19,032 nucleotides of DNA from Euryarchaeota archaeon UBA549 (GTDB lineage Archaea > Thermoplasmatota > Poseidoniia > Poseidoniales > Poseidoniaceae): contig DAGF01000030.1 of the NCBI GenBank assembly GCA_002495645.1, positions 1-19,032 on the forward strand. The letters run 5' to 3'. Numbering within the stretch: the stretch's first letter is position 1; every line of letters begins with the position of its first letter. Both the position numbers and the translations under genes were made by a program. The notes under the pieces were generated by a model. The model ran no database searches. It was not told where the DNA came from and saw only the letters and a list, made by a program, of their open reading frames with translations. Below, one piece after another: positions 1 through 7,530 of the stretch.

Positions 1-186
1 ACCATCAAGAGGGTGAGCATGAGCGATTTCATCGCTTTTTTCCGCTCTGCGAGGGCTGGTCGAATCGCGGCCGCATTGGAATTCGAGCCTGTCAGCATGG
101 GTCTCACGCTGTTGGGTGTGTCTGATGCCTCATAAGGGAAATGGTACGATGTTCATACAACAACGATTTCATACGCCGGATTGAAC
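1..186. other. Window edge with two ambiguous partial open frames
   Basis: Two short frames run off the left edge and I cannot choose between them. On the plus strand, frame 1 is open from base 1 to a TAA at 133-135 (44 codons); this would be the C-terminal end of a gene convergent with the surface-protein gene. On the minus strand an ATG at 96-98 opens a frame to the edge. A GTGA sequence lies a few bases upstream of it, and the deduced start has a lysine-rich stretch followed by hydrophobic residues, as in a signal or anchor segment. That frame would be codirectional with the surface-protein gene. Neither product is recognisable. Confidence 0.3.
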
Positions 187-3156
187 TCACAAATCTTCGA
201 GTTCTTCAAGCAATTCCAAATCATCATCATCGTCTTGTTGAGCGAGCACGGGAGCGGGCAAATCATCATCATCGTCGTCAATGGGTTTCACCTCATTCTC
301 AACCTCAGCCATGTCCTCCTCGTAGAAGACGTCCCCTGTACGACCGGACCGGCCACGTGCATAGAAGAGCAGTGCCAAAATTAGGGCGTAAAAGACGATG
401 GTCTGAGGTTCGGGATTGATGAGTTCGAGCAACAAGCAGTTGACGCCGCTGCACTCGGTCATGTAGGGGAAGGTGAACTTCTGGACATACTCATCGGCAA
501 AGGGCGTCTCGTTGTTCATGGGGGTGACCCTGAACTCAAATTGAGCCTCCTCGCTGTCCTTGAGATCCTCGGGAGCAACCATCGTCACGCTGAAGTCCTT
601 GGAGGAATAAGCGGGGAGGTTGATGATGAGGAAATCGCTGCCTTGCTGACTGGAAGTGGCCCGAATGGCACCCTCCCAGCCGGCGGGTTGGTCGAGGCGG
701 ATGACCACGTCAAGAGGGATGTTGTTTTGATTGCTGATTCGGTATTCGAGGTTCTTTGACTCCCCAGGAGCAAAACGAGATTTCTCGGTCTTGTCCGTTA
801 TCTCCAATCGGTTGGGGACAACCTCTTCTTGGATAACGACTTTAACCGGGAGGTCGAAATACCGAGCGTCTTCAACGTCGACGCCCTCTTCAATAATCCG
901 AGTGTAAACGGTGTGTTCACCTGCTTCGACTTGGCCTCGCAAGGTGATTTCGAGTTTCATGTCGATGTACTCATCGGGCGCCAAGTTCACGGCCACCAAA
1001 TTCGAGTTGGTGCCGTTGGAAATGATGTAGTCCCATGCAGCGTATTTCGGATTGTTCTCTGCGTTTTGTTCAACATCTCGCGGATTGACGATTTTCCACG
1101 TTGTTGAACCAGCCCCCGTGTCGCTGGAGTCGGTGACTCGCAGATTGAAATAGACCGTAGCGTCGCCGGTGACGGGACCAACTTGACCCAGCGGATTGTC
1201 CTCGCCGGTGCCATCGCTATCGGAAATCACCTCAACAAGAATACCAAAGGTGCGGTGAACGGTGAACGCCACATCAGTGCGAAGTTCTGAATCCTCTTTG
1301 CTTGAGACAGAGATCTCAAACAGACCGATGTCAACACCGTCGCGGTCAGCTGGCGGGTAAACTTCCATACGAATGGTCAAGATTTGTGTTGAGCCGATAT
1401 CCGGCGTCAGTGAGTAGATGCCTTCCTCTGCGAGTTCAAGTCCCGTATCGTTGTCGTAAAATCGGTATTGCCAATCGTCGGGTTGTTCAAGAACTCGCAT
1501 TTTGAACGAGTCCGTTTGGAAGCCGAGATTGAAGACATCGATGTAGAAATCACCGATTTCATCCGCATCCACATAATGAGAAAGCGTTTCATCGTACGCC
1601 TCTGGTCGGGTGGAATCCGCAATTTGCTTTTGGTGCTCATCGTCTTCATAGACGAATATACGGGGTGCTGCAAGGGTATCAACTTCCTCAAATTCAAGGG
1701 AAAGCGTCCGAATGGCAACCTCTTGATTCTGCCCCTGTTCGTTTTGGGCGTAGACGCGTGCCTCAATCTCGAGGGAGTCCGGAGCACTGTCCAAATCCCC
1801 TTCTGGCACTTCTAAGATGAGTTCAGGAAGAACGGAGTCACCACCACCGGTGAGCGTGTAGGTGTTGCTGGGTGCACTCCACTGTGGGTCAGACCATGAG
1901 GACGGAAGGTTGGTCTCCAAATCGAAGATAACATCGATGCTGCTGGACGATGAACCCGTGTGTTCAACCAAAAATTCAACCTGCACCACCGCTCCTGGGG
2001 CAAAGAGCACGACATCAGGCTGATTTGATGGAAGTGTGAGATAAACATCGTTTTCAAGCATCGTGATGCCAGGGTGTTCAAAGACCACCGAATGCCCTTG
2101 GACGTCATCAACCTCCAAGCGGATTGGATAATCGCCAGCGGCGATATCGGCCTCGTAGGTGTAGGTGAAATTGCCGACCAAGCCGTTGTTGTCAAGTTTG
2201 AAATCATCGTCCTCAAAATTCTTCTCAAAGACGACGTTGGCTCCGTTGGGAGTGTCCATGATGAGTTTCACATCCTCAATGTCATCCCTACCAAAGGCAT
2301 CCCGTACTTCAACGGAGAACTGCATCTCTCGGAAGTCTGGACGATGGTTCGGGGACCACTCAAACTTCTGAGCATCGTTCCAGTTACAACCGTAAGCAGC
2401 GTTGCAGCTGTGGACCCGGACGCTGGAGCCCGACAGGGCGTTGGTCATGATTTGAAGGCGAGAATAGCCACCGGAACCCTGCATTTTCCCAAAGGCGATG
2501 TCCACGGCACAATCGCCACCTCCTCCGCCTACGCCGCCTGTGCCACCAGTGCAGGAGACCTGAGCATCGATTCGGATTTTCAACTGCTTGCCCTTGGCGA
2601 CCATGAACCCGTTGGAACCTGCATCAAATTCCACCTCGATGATGGACCAGTCGCAGCCACCATTGGTCAGGAAATTGGGGGAACATGCATCATCCAGTTG
2701 CCGACTAACAGAGGATATTTGCGTGTCGCCGGACTTTAGGGAGAAGGTCACATCGGCCGTTGCTTGGTCATCGCCTGTGAATTTAATGTAAACCGAAAGA
2801 CGGGCGGTATTGGACGCACCTGTGCCGTTGATGTAGAGATCACTGATCATTTCGGCACTGCGGAATTCCAAGCCGGAAACTGCGCTGCCTTCTTCTTGAC
2901 CGCCGTTTGGCTCAATGGTGGTGATGGAGCCTTGACCACCCGTTTCAGAGGTGGGTGCATCAAGGTAGAGTTCGTAGGTCTGTTCGGGGACCGAGACGGG
3001 TGCCACTGTGGGCTCGTCAGCCAGCACCTGAACGGGTGCGAGCATCGGCGCAGCAGGGACCATGACACCGATGAGGGAAAGGAGGAACAGCGCCACCAAC
3101 CCGGAGGCCACGGTACGCTTGCCATTTTCGGTCCGACCAAACAGCATCAAGTCCAC
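187..3156 (-). CDS. Large secreted surface protein with C-terminal membrane anchor and acidic cytoplasmic tail
   Basis: I recognise no specific family for this 989-residue protein. Residues 14-46 form a signal peptide: a basic start, a long hydrophobic core and a probable cleavage site after VLA (46). The ectodomain is rich in beta-prone, acidic, Asn/Thr-containing sequence. Several stretches look like Ig-type or NEW3/CARDB-like repeats (for example around FAPGESKNLEYRISNQ near the C-terminus). A Gly-rich loop lies between C202 and C216. Residues about 919-933 are a single membrane helix followed by RGRSGR, so the tail should be cytoplasmic. The last 54 residues are strongly acidic, with runs of six and five Asp. 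The start is uncertain: GTG at 3156, or ATG three codons later at 3147. The gene ends with TGA at 187-189. A role as an envelope, adhesion or scaffold protein is inference only. Confidence 0.85.
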   Translation of the reverse strand: MDLMLFGRTENGKRTVASGLVALFLLSLIGVMVPAAPMLAPVQVLADEPTVAPVSVPEQTYELYLDAPTSETGGQGSITTIEPNGGQEEGSAVSGLEFRSAEMISDLYINGTGASNTARLSVYIKFTGDDQATADVTFSLKSGDTQISSVSRQLDDACSPNFLTNGGCDWSIIEVEFDAGSNGFMVAKGKQLKIRIDAQVSCTGGTGGVGGGGGDCAVDIAFGKMQGSGGYSRLQIMTNALSGSSVRVHSCNAAYGCNWNDAQKFEWSPNHRPDFREMQFSVEVRDAFGRDDIEDVKLIMDTPNGANVVFEKNFEDDDFKLDNNGLVGNFTYTYEADIAAGDYPIRLEVDDVQGHSVVFEHPGITMLENDVYLTLPSNQPDVVLFAPGAVVQVEFLVEHTGSSSSSIDVIFDLETNLPSSWSDPQWSAPSNTYTLTGGGDSVLPELILEVPEGDLDSAPDSLEIEARVYAQNEQGQNQEVAIRTLSLEFEEVDTLAAPRIFVYEDDEHQKQIADSTRPEAYDETLSHYVDADEIGDFYIDVFNLGFQTDSFKMRVLEQPDDWQYRFYDNDTGLELAEEGIYSLTPDIGSTQILTIRMEVYPPADRDGVDIGLFEISVSSKEDSELRTDVAFTVHRTFGILVEVISDSDGTGEDNPLGQVGPVTGDATVYFNLRVTDSSDTGAGSTTWKIVNPRDVEQNAENNPKYAAWDYIISNGTNSNLVAVNLAPDEYIDMKLEITLRGQVEAGEHTVYTRIIEEGVDVEDARYFDLPVKVVIQEEVVPNRLEITDKTEKSRFAPGESKNLEYRISNQNNIPLDVVIRLDQPAGWEGAIRATSSQQGSDFLIINLPAYSSKDFSVTMVAPEDLKDSEEAQFEFRVTPMNNETPFADEYVQKFTFPYMTECSGVNCLLLELINPEPQTIVFYALILALLFYARGRSGRTGDVFYEEDMAEVENEVKPIDDDDDDLPAPVLAQQDDDDDLELLEELEDL
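217..276 (-). repeat. 18-bp direct repeat encoding the two Asp runs
   Basis: CAAATCATCATCATCGTC occurs at 217-234 and again at 259-276, a 42-bp (14-codon) period. On the coding strand each copy gives consecutive Asp codons followed by Leu, within the C-terminal tail of the surface protein. Trinucleotide runs of this kind can slip during replication, so tail length may vary between strains. Confidence 0.8.
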
Positions 3157-3185
3157 CGTATCGCCGTGGTGGAGGGGGTGTTAAA

Positions 3186-3237
3186 CGGTTTTGCATGGTT
3201 TGTGCAACAAACTGACCTTCTCAGTCATCCAAAACCG
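3186..3237. other. Compact inverted-repeat cluster (possible three-way junction)
   Basis: CGGTTTTG (3186-3193) and CAAAACCG (3230-3237) are perfect 8-bp inverted repeats. The stem can continue past a C/C mismatch with ATG (3195-3197) against CAT (3226-3228). Inside it sit two further hairpins: GTTTGT-GCA-ACAAAC (3198-3212) and ACTGA-CCTTC-TCAGT (3211-3225), which share two bases. The cluster fills most of the gap between the 3' end of tRNA-Leu and the start of the surface-protein gene. It could be a terminator or processing element after the tRNA, a leader structure, or an operator. No function is shown. Confidence 0.45.
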
Positions 3238-3246
3238 GCGTGAAAA

Positions 3247-3333
3247 TGGTGCAGGGGGTGGGATACGAACCCACGAACCCATACGGGACCGGATCTTAAG
3301 CCCGGCGCCTTTGACCACCTCAGCCACCCCTGC
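3247..3333 (-). tRNA. tRNA-Leu (anticodon UAA)
   Basis: The minus strand folds as a class II tRNA. The acceptor stem pairs GCAGGGG (3333-3327) with CCCCTGC (3257-3251). The T arm is GTGGG-TTCGTAT-CCCAC. The anticodon stem CCGGG/TCCGG closes the loop CTTAAGA, with anticodon TAA at 3296-3298. A long variable arm is present, as expected for leucine. The discriminator base is A (3250) and the CCA tail is encoded (3249-3247). No intron is seen. A TTTT run follows directly, consistent with archaeal termination. The gene lies 42 bp downstream of the SDR stop on the same strand, so it may be cotranscribed with it. Confidence 0.95.
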
Positions 3334-3375
3334 GTTGAGAAAGCACGCTTGGGCCTAGCACTTGAATGAATCTCA

Positions 3376-4134
3376 TCATTCGTTCAGTGTCCAGCCACCA
3401 TCGACATGGAGCACGTTGCCCGTAATGGTCCCGTTGGTCAACAAAAAGTGAATGCCTGCGGCAATGTCCTCTGCCTGCCCTGACCGCCCAAGCGGCACCT
3501 TCTCGAGCACTTTGGCAAAATGTTCCGCCTCCCATTCTGCGGCCATGATGGCCCCGGGAGCCAAGCAATTCACACGAACCCGGCCGGCCAGTTCACCAGC
3601 GAGGTTGAGCATCAATTGGCGCAGACCCGCTTTGCTGGAGGTGTAATGCGCCAAGCCCTCCCACGCACGCCCCCAAGAGGTATCAACGACCGCGACCACC
3701 GAACCATTTGCACGTTCCAAGGCTGGAAGCAGGGATTGCGTCAACATGTAGGGTGCCTCCATGTGCAAACGGTTGAGAGACCGATAGGCTTCAAGGGAGG
3801 TTTCTTCAAACGAACTTTGGCTATAGAACGATGCATTGTGAACTATTCCTGCAAGACCATGAGCCTGTACCAACGGATGCTCAAGGACCTTTCCAACCAC
3901 GTGCTGAAGGCCCTCATCATCCGTCAAATCCGCCACCAAAAGCGACCCTCTGGATTCACCATAGGTCGCCTCCGCTTGGTCCAAAAGAGCTTGTGCTGCA
4001 TCGACCGAAGAACGGACGTGGACAAGCACATGCCATCCCTCCTCCATCATGCGTGCAGCGGTGGCTGCACCAAGGCGCTGACCAGCACCCGTGATGAGAA
4101 CGACCCTGTCTTGCACATGTTGCACAGCACGCAT
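3376..4134 (-). CDS. SDR-family oxidoreductase, pteridine-reductase-like (PTR1/FolM type)
   Basis: This 252-residue short-chain dehydrogenase has a Rossmann fold. The dinucleotide motif is TGAGQRLG (15-22). Its Arg replaces the usual Gly, as in the pteridine reductases PTR1 and FolM, and favours NADPH. NAS (100-102) replaces NNAG. The catalytic Tyr and Lys are Y164 and K168 (YTSSK). At the usual catalytic Ser position is D151, exactly 13 residues before the Tyr; I recall the same spacing for D181-Y194-K198 in Leishmania PTR1. A C-terminal VDGGW is typical of the fold. The likely role is reduction of a dihydropterin or folate, but other SDR substrates are possible. I chose ATG at 4134 over a TTG one codon upstream. 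Tandem TGA stops end the gene. A TATA-like GATATAC lies about 20 bp upstream. Confidence 0.85.
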   Translation of the reverse strand: MRAVQHVQDRVVLITGAGQRLGAATAARMMEEGWHVLVHVRSSVDAAQALLDQAEATYGESRGSLLVADLTDDEGLQHVVGKVLEHPLVQAHGLAGIVHNASFYSQSSFEETSLEAYRSLNRLHMEAPYMLTQSLLPALERANGSVVAVVDTSWGRAWEGLAHYTSSKAGLRQLMLNLAGELAGRVRVNCLAPGAIMAAEWEAEHFAKVLEKVPLGRSGQAEDIAAGIHFLLTNGTITGNVLHVDGGWTLNE

Positions 4135-4185
4135 CAATTCATGAAGCCTCGTATATCACTGGCGAGAAAAAATCGCAATTCGTGA

Positions 4186-4208
4186 GTCAGCACACCTTTT
4201 TTGCTGAC
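4186..4208. promoter_or_regulatory. 7-bp inverted repeat between divergent SDR and lipA genes
   Basis: GTCAGCA (4186-4192) and TGCTGAC (4202-4208) form a perfect inverted repeat around a 9-base spacer that contains most of a T6 run. It sits about midway in the roughly 100-bp region between the divergent SDR and lipA starts. This position suits an operator or a leader hairpin for the lipA operon. No regulator can be named. Confidence 0.4.
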
Positions 4209-4240
4209 CGCTTGGTGGGTTGGCACACAGGGGGCATCAC

Positions 4241-5257
4241 ATGGAAGGAAAACCGCTCCCGATGGCCACCGTAGCCGAACCCCGTTCGCCTTCACGACGT
4301 TTACCCGATTGGTTCCGAACCAGCCTTCCAAGTGGCGAAGAACAGGCGACCTTCAACGCCACCAAAGCAGCGGTAAAGGACAACAAACTCCACACTGTGT
4401 GCGAAGAGGCTCGTTGCCCCAACATCCACGAATGCTGGGCGAGCGGGGACGCCACGTTCATGATCGCTGGGCAAGAATGCACCAGAGGTTGTCGATTTTG
4501 TGCGGTTGGGACCATCAAGCGTCCACCACCCCTCGACCCCGAGGAGCCGGCGCACCTTGCAGAAGCGGTGGCGTCGATGAACCTGCGGCACGCCGTCATC
4601 ACGGTGGTCAACCGCGACGACCTTCCCGACAGTGGCGCAGACCACTACAAGCAGTGCATTGAGGCCGTGGCCACCACCTCGCCTGATGTCACCCTCGAAT
4701 TGTTGTGCTCCGACCTGGCTGGAGACCTCGAGGCGCTGGCCCATTTACTGGACCAGAGTCCTTTGTCGGTATTTGCTCACAATGTAGAATGTGTCCCACG
4801 GTTGGATGCGACGGTTCGAGACGCCCGAGCCTCGTTTGCCCAATCCATCTCCATCCTCAAAGAGGCCAAGCGCTTGCGTCCCGACATCATCACCAAGTCG
4901 TCCTTGATGGTTGGCGTGGGAGAAACCGATGAGGAAATCGACGAAGCCCTCGGATTCTTGCGAGAGGCGGGCGTTGACCTCGTGACCATTGGCCAGTACC
5001 TCGCCCCCTCCAAAAAACACCTTGCAGTGGACCGATTCCCTGAGCCACAGCGCTACGACGACTGGGCAGAGAAGGCCATGGAACTTGGCTTTGCAGGGGT
5101 GGCCAGTGGACCGCTGGTTCGTTCATCCTACAAAGCAGGCCTTCTTGTGCGCAAAACTCGAGACCCCAACAACGAGGAAACCATGCTTGGTGCCTATGTT
5201 CGGGTTGCACAACCCCATCCATCCTCACCGACACCACTTAAGACGGACGAGCCCTGA
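4241..5257 (+). CDS. lipA: Lipoyl synthase
   Basis: This radical-SAM enzyme inserts two sulfur atoms into the octanoyl group carried on lipoyl domains, completing the lipoyl cofactor. The 338-residue product has both cluster sites. The auxiliary cluster that supplies sulfur is bound by C54, C59 and C65 (CEEARCPNIHEC). The SAM cluster is bound by C80, C84 and C87 (CTRGCRFC). The C-terminal RSSY (294-297), whose Ser ligates the auxiliary cluster, is intact. I chose ATG at 4241 because a G-rich stretch (GGGGG) lies upstream; a second ATG at 4262 and a TTG at 4220 are alternatives. The TGA stop is followed after 9 bases by the E1-alpha ATG, so lipA is the first gene of the operon whose E2 subunit it modifies. 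Confidence 0.96.
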   Translation: MEGKPLPMATVAEPRSPSRRLPDWFRTSLPSGEEQATFNATKAAVKDNKLHTVCEEARCPNIHECWASGDATFMIAGQECTRGCRFCAVGTIKRPPPLDPEEPAHLAEAVASMNLRHAVITVVNRDDLPDSGADHYKQCIEAVATTSPDVTLELLCSDLAGDLEALAHLLDQSPLSVFAHNVECVPRLDATVRDARASFAQSISILKEAKRLRPDIITKSSLMVGVGETDEEIDEALGFLREAGVDLVTIGQYLAPSKKHLAVDRFPEPQRYDDWAEKAMELGFAGVASGPLVRSSYKAGLLVRKTRDPNNEETMLGAYVRVAQPHPSSPTPLKTDEP

Positions 5258-5266
5258 GGTGAATCA

Positions 5267-6508
5267 ATGACGGAGCGAAGCACGGTCACGACCACGCCCT
5301 ACACCATCGGTGTCGCTCCGTTCCGCCCCGGTGATGAGCCCTCTTTTGGTGGAAAATTCACCGAGCAACCCGAGGATTTGAACCGCCCCGACCCGGCGAC
5401 CTGCACCACCGACGACACCGTGGAACACGCCAAGGGCCTCATTCGTGTCCTGGACGACGACGGTGAAGCCAAGGGTGAATGGGACCCGAACTTGGACGCA
5501 GCAACCATGATTCAGGGTCTTGAATACATGATGAGACTTCGAATCTTTGACGACCGCATGATCAAGATGCAGCGAACCGGAAAACTCTCCTTTTACATGC
5601 GCTCGTTTGGCGAAGAAGCCATCGCCATCGCCCAAACCATGGCCCTTGAAGAACAAGACTGGCTCTTCCCATCTTACCGCCAACCCGGTGCACAATTCGT
5701 TCGAGGCCGAGACATGGTCAGCATGATTTGCCACTGCATCGGCAACACCGAAGACAACGTCCGTGGGCGCCAAATGCCAGTTCACTACACCTGGCGTGAA
5801 GGACGATTCATCTCCATCTCCTCCCCGGTTGGCACCCAGTTTTCGCAAGCTGTGGGCGTTGCCATGGCCAGCGCATACAAAGGCGACGACGAGGTCTGCA
5901 TCTCATGGCTTGGCGACGGTACTTCAGCCCAGGGCGATTATCACTACGCTCTCAACTTCGCTTCCACCTTCAAACCCCCCGTCATCCTCAACGTGGTCAA
6001 CAACCAGTGGGCGATTTCCACCCACGTCTCTTTGGCCACGGGTGGACGAACCTTTGCCGAGCGTGGCCTAGCCTACGACATTCCCTCTTTCCGAGTGGAC
6101 GGCAATGATTTCCTCGCCCTCTACAGCGTGACCAAGTGGGCTCGTGAGCGAGCCTCTGCCGGCCTTGGCCCGACCCACATTGAGGTCTACACCTACCGTG
6201 CAGGTGCCCATTCATCATCCGATGACCCCTCCGCCTACCGTCCGGGCAATGAATTCGAATGCTGGCCGGGTGGCGACCCTGTAGAACGTCTTCGAGACCA
6301 CCTGATGAAGATCGGAGAATGGGACGAGGAGAAGGACAAGGCGCTGGCTGAAAAAATTGACAACGACGTCATGACGGCCTACAAGGAAGCCTGTGAATTT
6401 GGGGATTTGGCATCTGGGCCCTACCCCCCAGCATCAACCATCTTTACCGAAGTCTACGAAACCGTGCCGTGGCACGTTCAAGAGCAGCGAGAGGAGCTCG
6501 GGAAGTGA
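5267..6508 (+). CDS. bkdA1: Branched-chain 2-oxoacid dehydrogenase E1 alpha subunit
   Basis: This is the thiamine-diphosphate-binding subunit of the E1 component. With E1-beta it decarboxylates a 2-oxoacid and acylates the E2 lipoyl group. The ThDP/Mg motif starts with GDG (216-218) and ends with NN (245-246), at the canonical spacing. The active-site loop RAGAHSSSDD (311-320) carries the catalytic His (315) and corresponds to the serine loop that is phosphorylated in mammalian E1. The wording NNQWAIST, VDGNDF and SDDPSAYRP closely resembles my memory of Pseudomonas BkdA1, so a branched-chain substrate is favoured over pyruvate. At 413 residues it has the N-terminal extension of that group. 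The ATG at 5267 has GAGGTGA just upstream, overlapping the lipA stop. The next gene starts 9 bases after the stop. Confidence 0.93.
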   Translation: MTERSTVTTTPYTIGVAPFRPGDEPSFGGKFTEQPEDLNRPDPATCTTDDTVEHAKGLIRVLDDDGEAKGEWDPNLDAATMIQGLEYMMRLRIFDDRMIKMQRTGKLSFYMRSFGEEAIAIAQTMALEEQDWLFPSYRQPGAQFVRGRDMVSMICHCIGNTEDNVRGRQMPVHYTWREGRFISISSPVGTQFSQAVGVAMASAYKGDDEVCISWLGDGTSAQGDYHYALNFASTFKPPVILNVVNNQWAISTHVSLATGGRTFAERGLAYDIPSFRVDGNDFLALYSVTKWARERASAGLGPTHIEVYTYRAGAHSSSDDPSAYRPGNEFECWPGGDPVERLRDHLMKIGEWDEEKDKALAEKIDNDVMTAYKEACEFGDLASGPYPPASTIFTEVYETVPWHVQEQREELGK

Positions 6509-6517
6509 GGTGAGAAC

Positions 6518-7528
6518 ATGGCGAAAATGAACATGATTGCTGCCCTCAACTCCGCCTTGGCCCACCAGCTCGAACGAGATCCCAACGTCGTCATCTTCGG
6601 TGAAGACGTCGGCTACTTCGGTGGCGTGTTCCGAGTTACGGCCGGCCTGCAAGAGAAGTACGGCCCGCACCGGGTCTTTGATTCACCACTCGCCGAAGGT
6701 GGCATCGCTGCCATCGCCATGGGCATGGGTCTGAACGGCTTGCGACCCGTCGCTGAAATTCAATTCGCCGACTACATCTTCCCCGCCTACGACCAAATCG
6801 TCAACGAAATCGCCAAACTACGCCACCGCTCCGGCGGCGAATTCTCCACCCCGGTCACCTTCCGAACACCTGCCGGTGGCGGCATCAAAGGCGGACACCA
6901 TCACTCGCAGTCTCCCGAGGCACAATTCACCCACACGCCAGGCCTCAAAGTCGTCTACTGCTCTAACCCTCGCAACGCCAAAGGCCTGCTCACGAGCGCC
7001 ATTGAATCCAACGACCCCGTCATCTTCTTCGAGCCCAAGCGGTGCTATCGTGGCCCGTTTTACGGTGACCCGCACAACGTTCCCACTTGGAATAACCACC
7101 CCGACGGCGAAGTGCCCGAGGAGTATTTCGCCATCCCACTCGAGGAAGCGAACATCGTCATGGAAGGCAGCGCCTGCACGGTCATTGCCTGGGGCGCCAT
7201 GGTCCATGTGTGCGAGCAAGCCATCAAGGACTCAGGCGTTGACTGTGAACTGATTGACCTCCAGACGCTCGTTCCTTGGGACCGGGACACCGTGGTGAAT
7301 TCCGTGAAGAAAACCGGCCGAGTCGTCATCGTTCACGAAGCGCCCAAGACCAGCGGGTTTGGCGCTGAGATGAGCGCCTCCATCCAGGAGCGTTGTTTCT
7401 ACCACCTCGAAGCGCCCATCGAGCGCGTCACCGGATGGGACACGCCGTTCCCTCACACCACCGAATGGGATTACCTCCCAAGTCCGTCTCGCATTGCTGA
7501 AGCCATACAAAGAACACAGGAGGAATAA
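6518..7528 (+). CDS. bkdA2: Branched-chain 2-oxoacid dehydrogenase E1 beta subunit
   Basis: This is the partner of E1-alpha in the alpha2beta2 decarboxylase. The 336-residue product is of normal length. FGEDVGYFGGVFR (28-39) opens the pyrimidine-binding domain. DSPLAEGGI carries the Glu (E60) expected to activate the thiamine pyrimidine. HHHSQSPE (127-134) holds the conserved active-site His (129). The C-terminal transketolase-like domain contains VIVHEAPKTSGFGAE and ERVTGWDTPFP, which are typical of BkdA2. The ATG at 6518 is preceded by GAGGTGA, and the gene is followed after 2 bases by E2. Translation of E1-beta and E2 is probably coupled, because the AGGAGGAATAA ribosome site of E2 overlaps the E1-beta stop. 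Confidence 0.93.
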   Translation: MAKMNMIAALNSALAHQLERDPNVVIFGEDVGYFGGVFRVTAGLQEKYGPHRVFDSPLAEGGIAAIAMGMGLNGLRPVAEIQFADYIFPAYDQIVNEIAKLRHRSGGEFSTPVTFRTPAGGGIKGGHHHSQSPEAQFTHTPGLKVVYCSNPRNAKGLLTSAIESNDPVIFFEPKRCYRGPFYGDPHNVPTWNNHPDGEVPEEYFAIPLEEANIVMEGSACTVIAWGAMVHVCEQAIKDSGVDCELIDLQTLVPWDRDTVVNSVKKTGRVVIVHEAPKTSGFGAEMSASIQERCFYHLEAPIERVTGWDTPFPHTTEWDYLPSPSRIAEAIQRTQEE

Positions 7529-7530
7529 AC

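Noticed and set aside
66..73. GCGGCCGC palindrome, also present at 16075-16082, as a possible recognition element
   Set aside because: Two copies of an 8-base GC palindrome far apart, one probably within coding sequence, fit chance in GC-rich DNA.
2074..2739. 221-residue plus-strand open frame inside the surface-protein gene
   Set aside because: It is antisense to a frame with a clear signal peptide, membrane helix and ordered codon use; the product has no recognisable features.
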